Shown here: positions 5,476-5,769 of the stretch, piece after piece
Position numbering within the stretch: position 1 is the first letter of the stretch
How the letters are laid out: each line of letters starts with the position of its first letter
Assembly: GCA_013694835.1 (NCBI GenBank)
Contig: JACDBP010000211.1
Coordinates: forward strand, 1-5,769
Length of the DNA: 5,769 nt
Reading direction: 5' to 3'
From: Chloroflexota bacterium
GTDB taxonomy: Bacteria; Chloroflexota; Limnocylindria; Limnocylindrales; CSP1-4
Position numbers and translations under genes: made by a program
Notes under the pieces: generated by a model
Seen by the model: the letters and a program-made list of their open reading frames with translations, nothing else
Told to the model about the DNA's origin: nothing
The model's database searches: none

Positions 5476-5484
5476 AGTCTAGCG
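5476..5484 (-). promoter_or_regulatory. -10 region (CGCTAGACT) for the helical protein-DUF433 pair, probably leaderless
   Basis: On the minus strand TAGACT ends 5 bases before GTG 5470 and 8 bases before ATG 5467, so the transcript would start at or within a few bases of the start codon. No Shine-Dalgarno is present, consistent with leaderless translation. The nine bases are identical to those ahead of BI-1 and face the mirrored element at 5502-5510. Confidence 0.5.
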
Positions 5485-5501
5485 GCGCCCGAGCGGCCCC
5501 G

Positions 5502-5510
5502 CGCTAGAGT
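5502..5510 (+). promoter_or_regulatory. -10 region (CGCTAGAGT) for the right-edge membrane protein gene, probably leaderless
   Basis: TAGAGT fits TAnnnT and is followed by six bases (GCGTCG) and then ATG at 5517, the spacing expected for a leaderless mRNA. It differs by one base from the CGCTAGACT elements on the opposite strand and forms an imperfect inverted repeat with the copy at 5476-5484, 17 bases apart. No -35 is clear. Confidence 0.45.
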
Positions 5511-5516
5511 GCGTCG

Positions 5517-5769
5517 ATGGACGATGGGGCGCGGACGAGGGCCGACGAACCCGGCGAAACGCGTCGACCGGACCGCCGCAGGCTGGAGCGCGCGCCGAGT
5601 AGCGCGAACGGTGGCGCATCCGAAGTCGTGGCGATCAAGCCCCGCTTCGGGCGAGCGCTGCTGCAGGGCGGGCTGGCCGCCGCCGGGGTGGCCGGTGCCT
5701 GGGCGCTCGCGGCGGGCCTCCTGGACGTCAGCTGGGGACTCATCTTCGTGGCCGCCCTCGGTGGCTGGG
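5517..5769 (+). CDS. Putative membrane protein, N-terminal part (3' end outside window)
   Basis: From ATG 5517 the frame stays open to the window edge, giving 84 residues. Residues 1-40 are hydrophilic and rich in Arg, Asp, Glu and Ala, so the start is probably cytoplasmic. Then KPRFGRALLQGGLAAAGVAG leads into a hydrophobic stretch to about residue 66, a short break near LLDVSWG, and a second hydrophobic segment LIFVAALGGWG, so at least two membrane passes are likely. I do not recognise the family and the rest is missing. The start is supported by the TAGAGT element six bases upstream. A later GTG at residue 38 (just before AIKPRFG) is an alternative that would remove the charged N-terminus, but it has no visible ribosome site. 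The opposite-strand frame 5504-5743 is its shadow. Confidence 0.6.
   Translation, partial: MDDGARTRADEPGETRRPDRRRLERAPSSANGGASEVVAIKPRFGRALLQGGLAAAGVAGAWALAAGLLDVSWGLIFVAALGGW

Noticed and set aside
5504..5743. A 79-residue minus-strand frame at the right edge
   Set aside because: The + strand frame from 5517 has hydrophobic membrane segments and a promoter-start arrangement; the minus frame is Ser/Pro/Arg-rich without motifs.

Overview
This GC-rich window reads as bacterial chromosome. The gene families, the dense gene packing, GTG/TTG starts and several probable leaderless starts would suit a Chloroflexota relative (for example Limnocylindria-like lineages) or another high-GC terrestrial group. 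That placement is inferred from protein style only. I see no rRNA, tRNA, CRISPR array, insertion sequence or phage gene.

Layout. The left end is on the + strand: the C-terminal end of a nitroreductase-family protein (1-276), then a SIMPL/DUF541 protein (302-931). These converge on a long block of minus-strand genes. Read in the direction of transcription (right to left), that block has three groups. (A) 5467-4964, an unrecognised helical protein, then 4958-4620, a DUF433-domain protein. (B) 4550-4134, a MIP18/DUF59-family Fe-S assembly-type protein, then 4140-3460, a PduO-type cobalamin adenosyltransferase; the two genes overlap by 7 bp. (C) 3237-2461, a Bax inhibitor-1 family membrane protein, then 2447-1536, a beta-hydroxyacid dehydrogenase, then 1539-988, a lipoprotein with a carboxypeptidase-regulatory-like fold; the last two share a 4-bp GTGA stop/start. 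At the right edge a divergent + strand gene for a membrane protein starts at 5517 and runs off the window.

Function and regulation. Most of the genes look like housekeeping or accessory metabolism: flavin reductase, coenzyme B12 adenosylation, Fe-S assembly, NAD(P)-dependent hydroxyacid oxidoreduction. No complete defence or mobile system is evident. The more unusual points are four. Three of the five proposed promoters share the CGCTAGAnT element, and the tetranucleotide CTAG seems to occur only in promoters here. Two of these elements face away from each other in the 5468-5516 gap. The BI-1 protein lacks both aspartates known from the Ca2+-leak/pH sensor of the family. The DUF433 gene is paired with an unknown helical protein instead of a recognisable PIN-type toxin.
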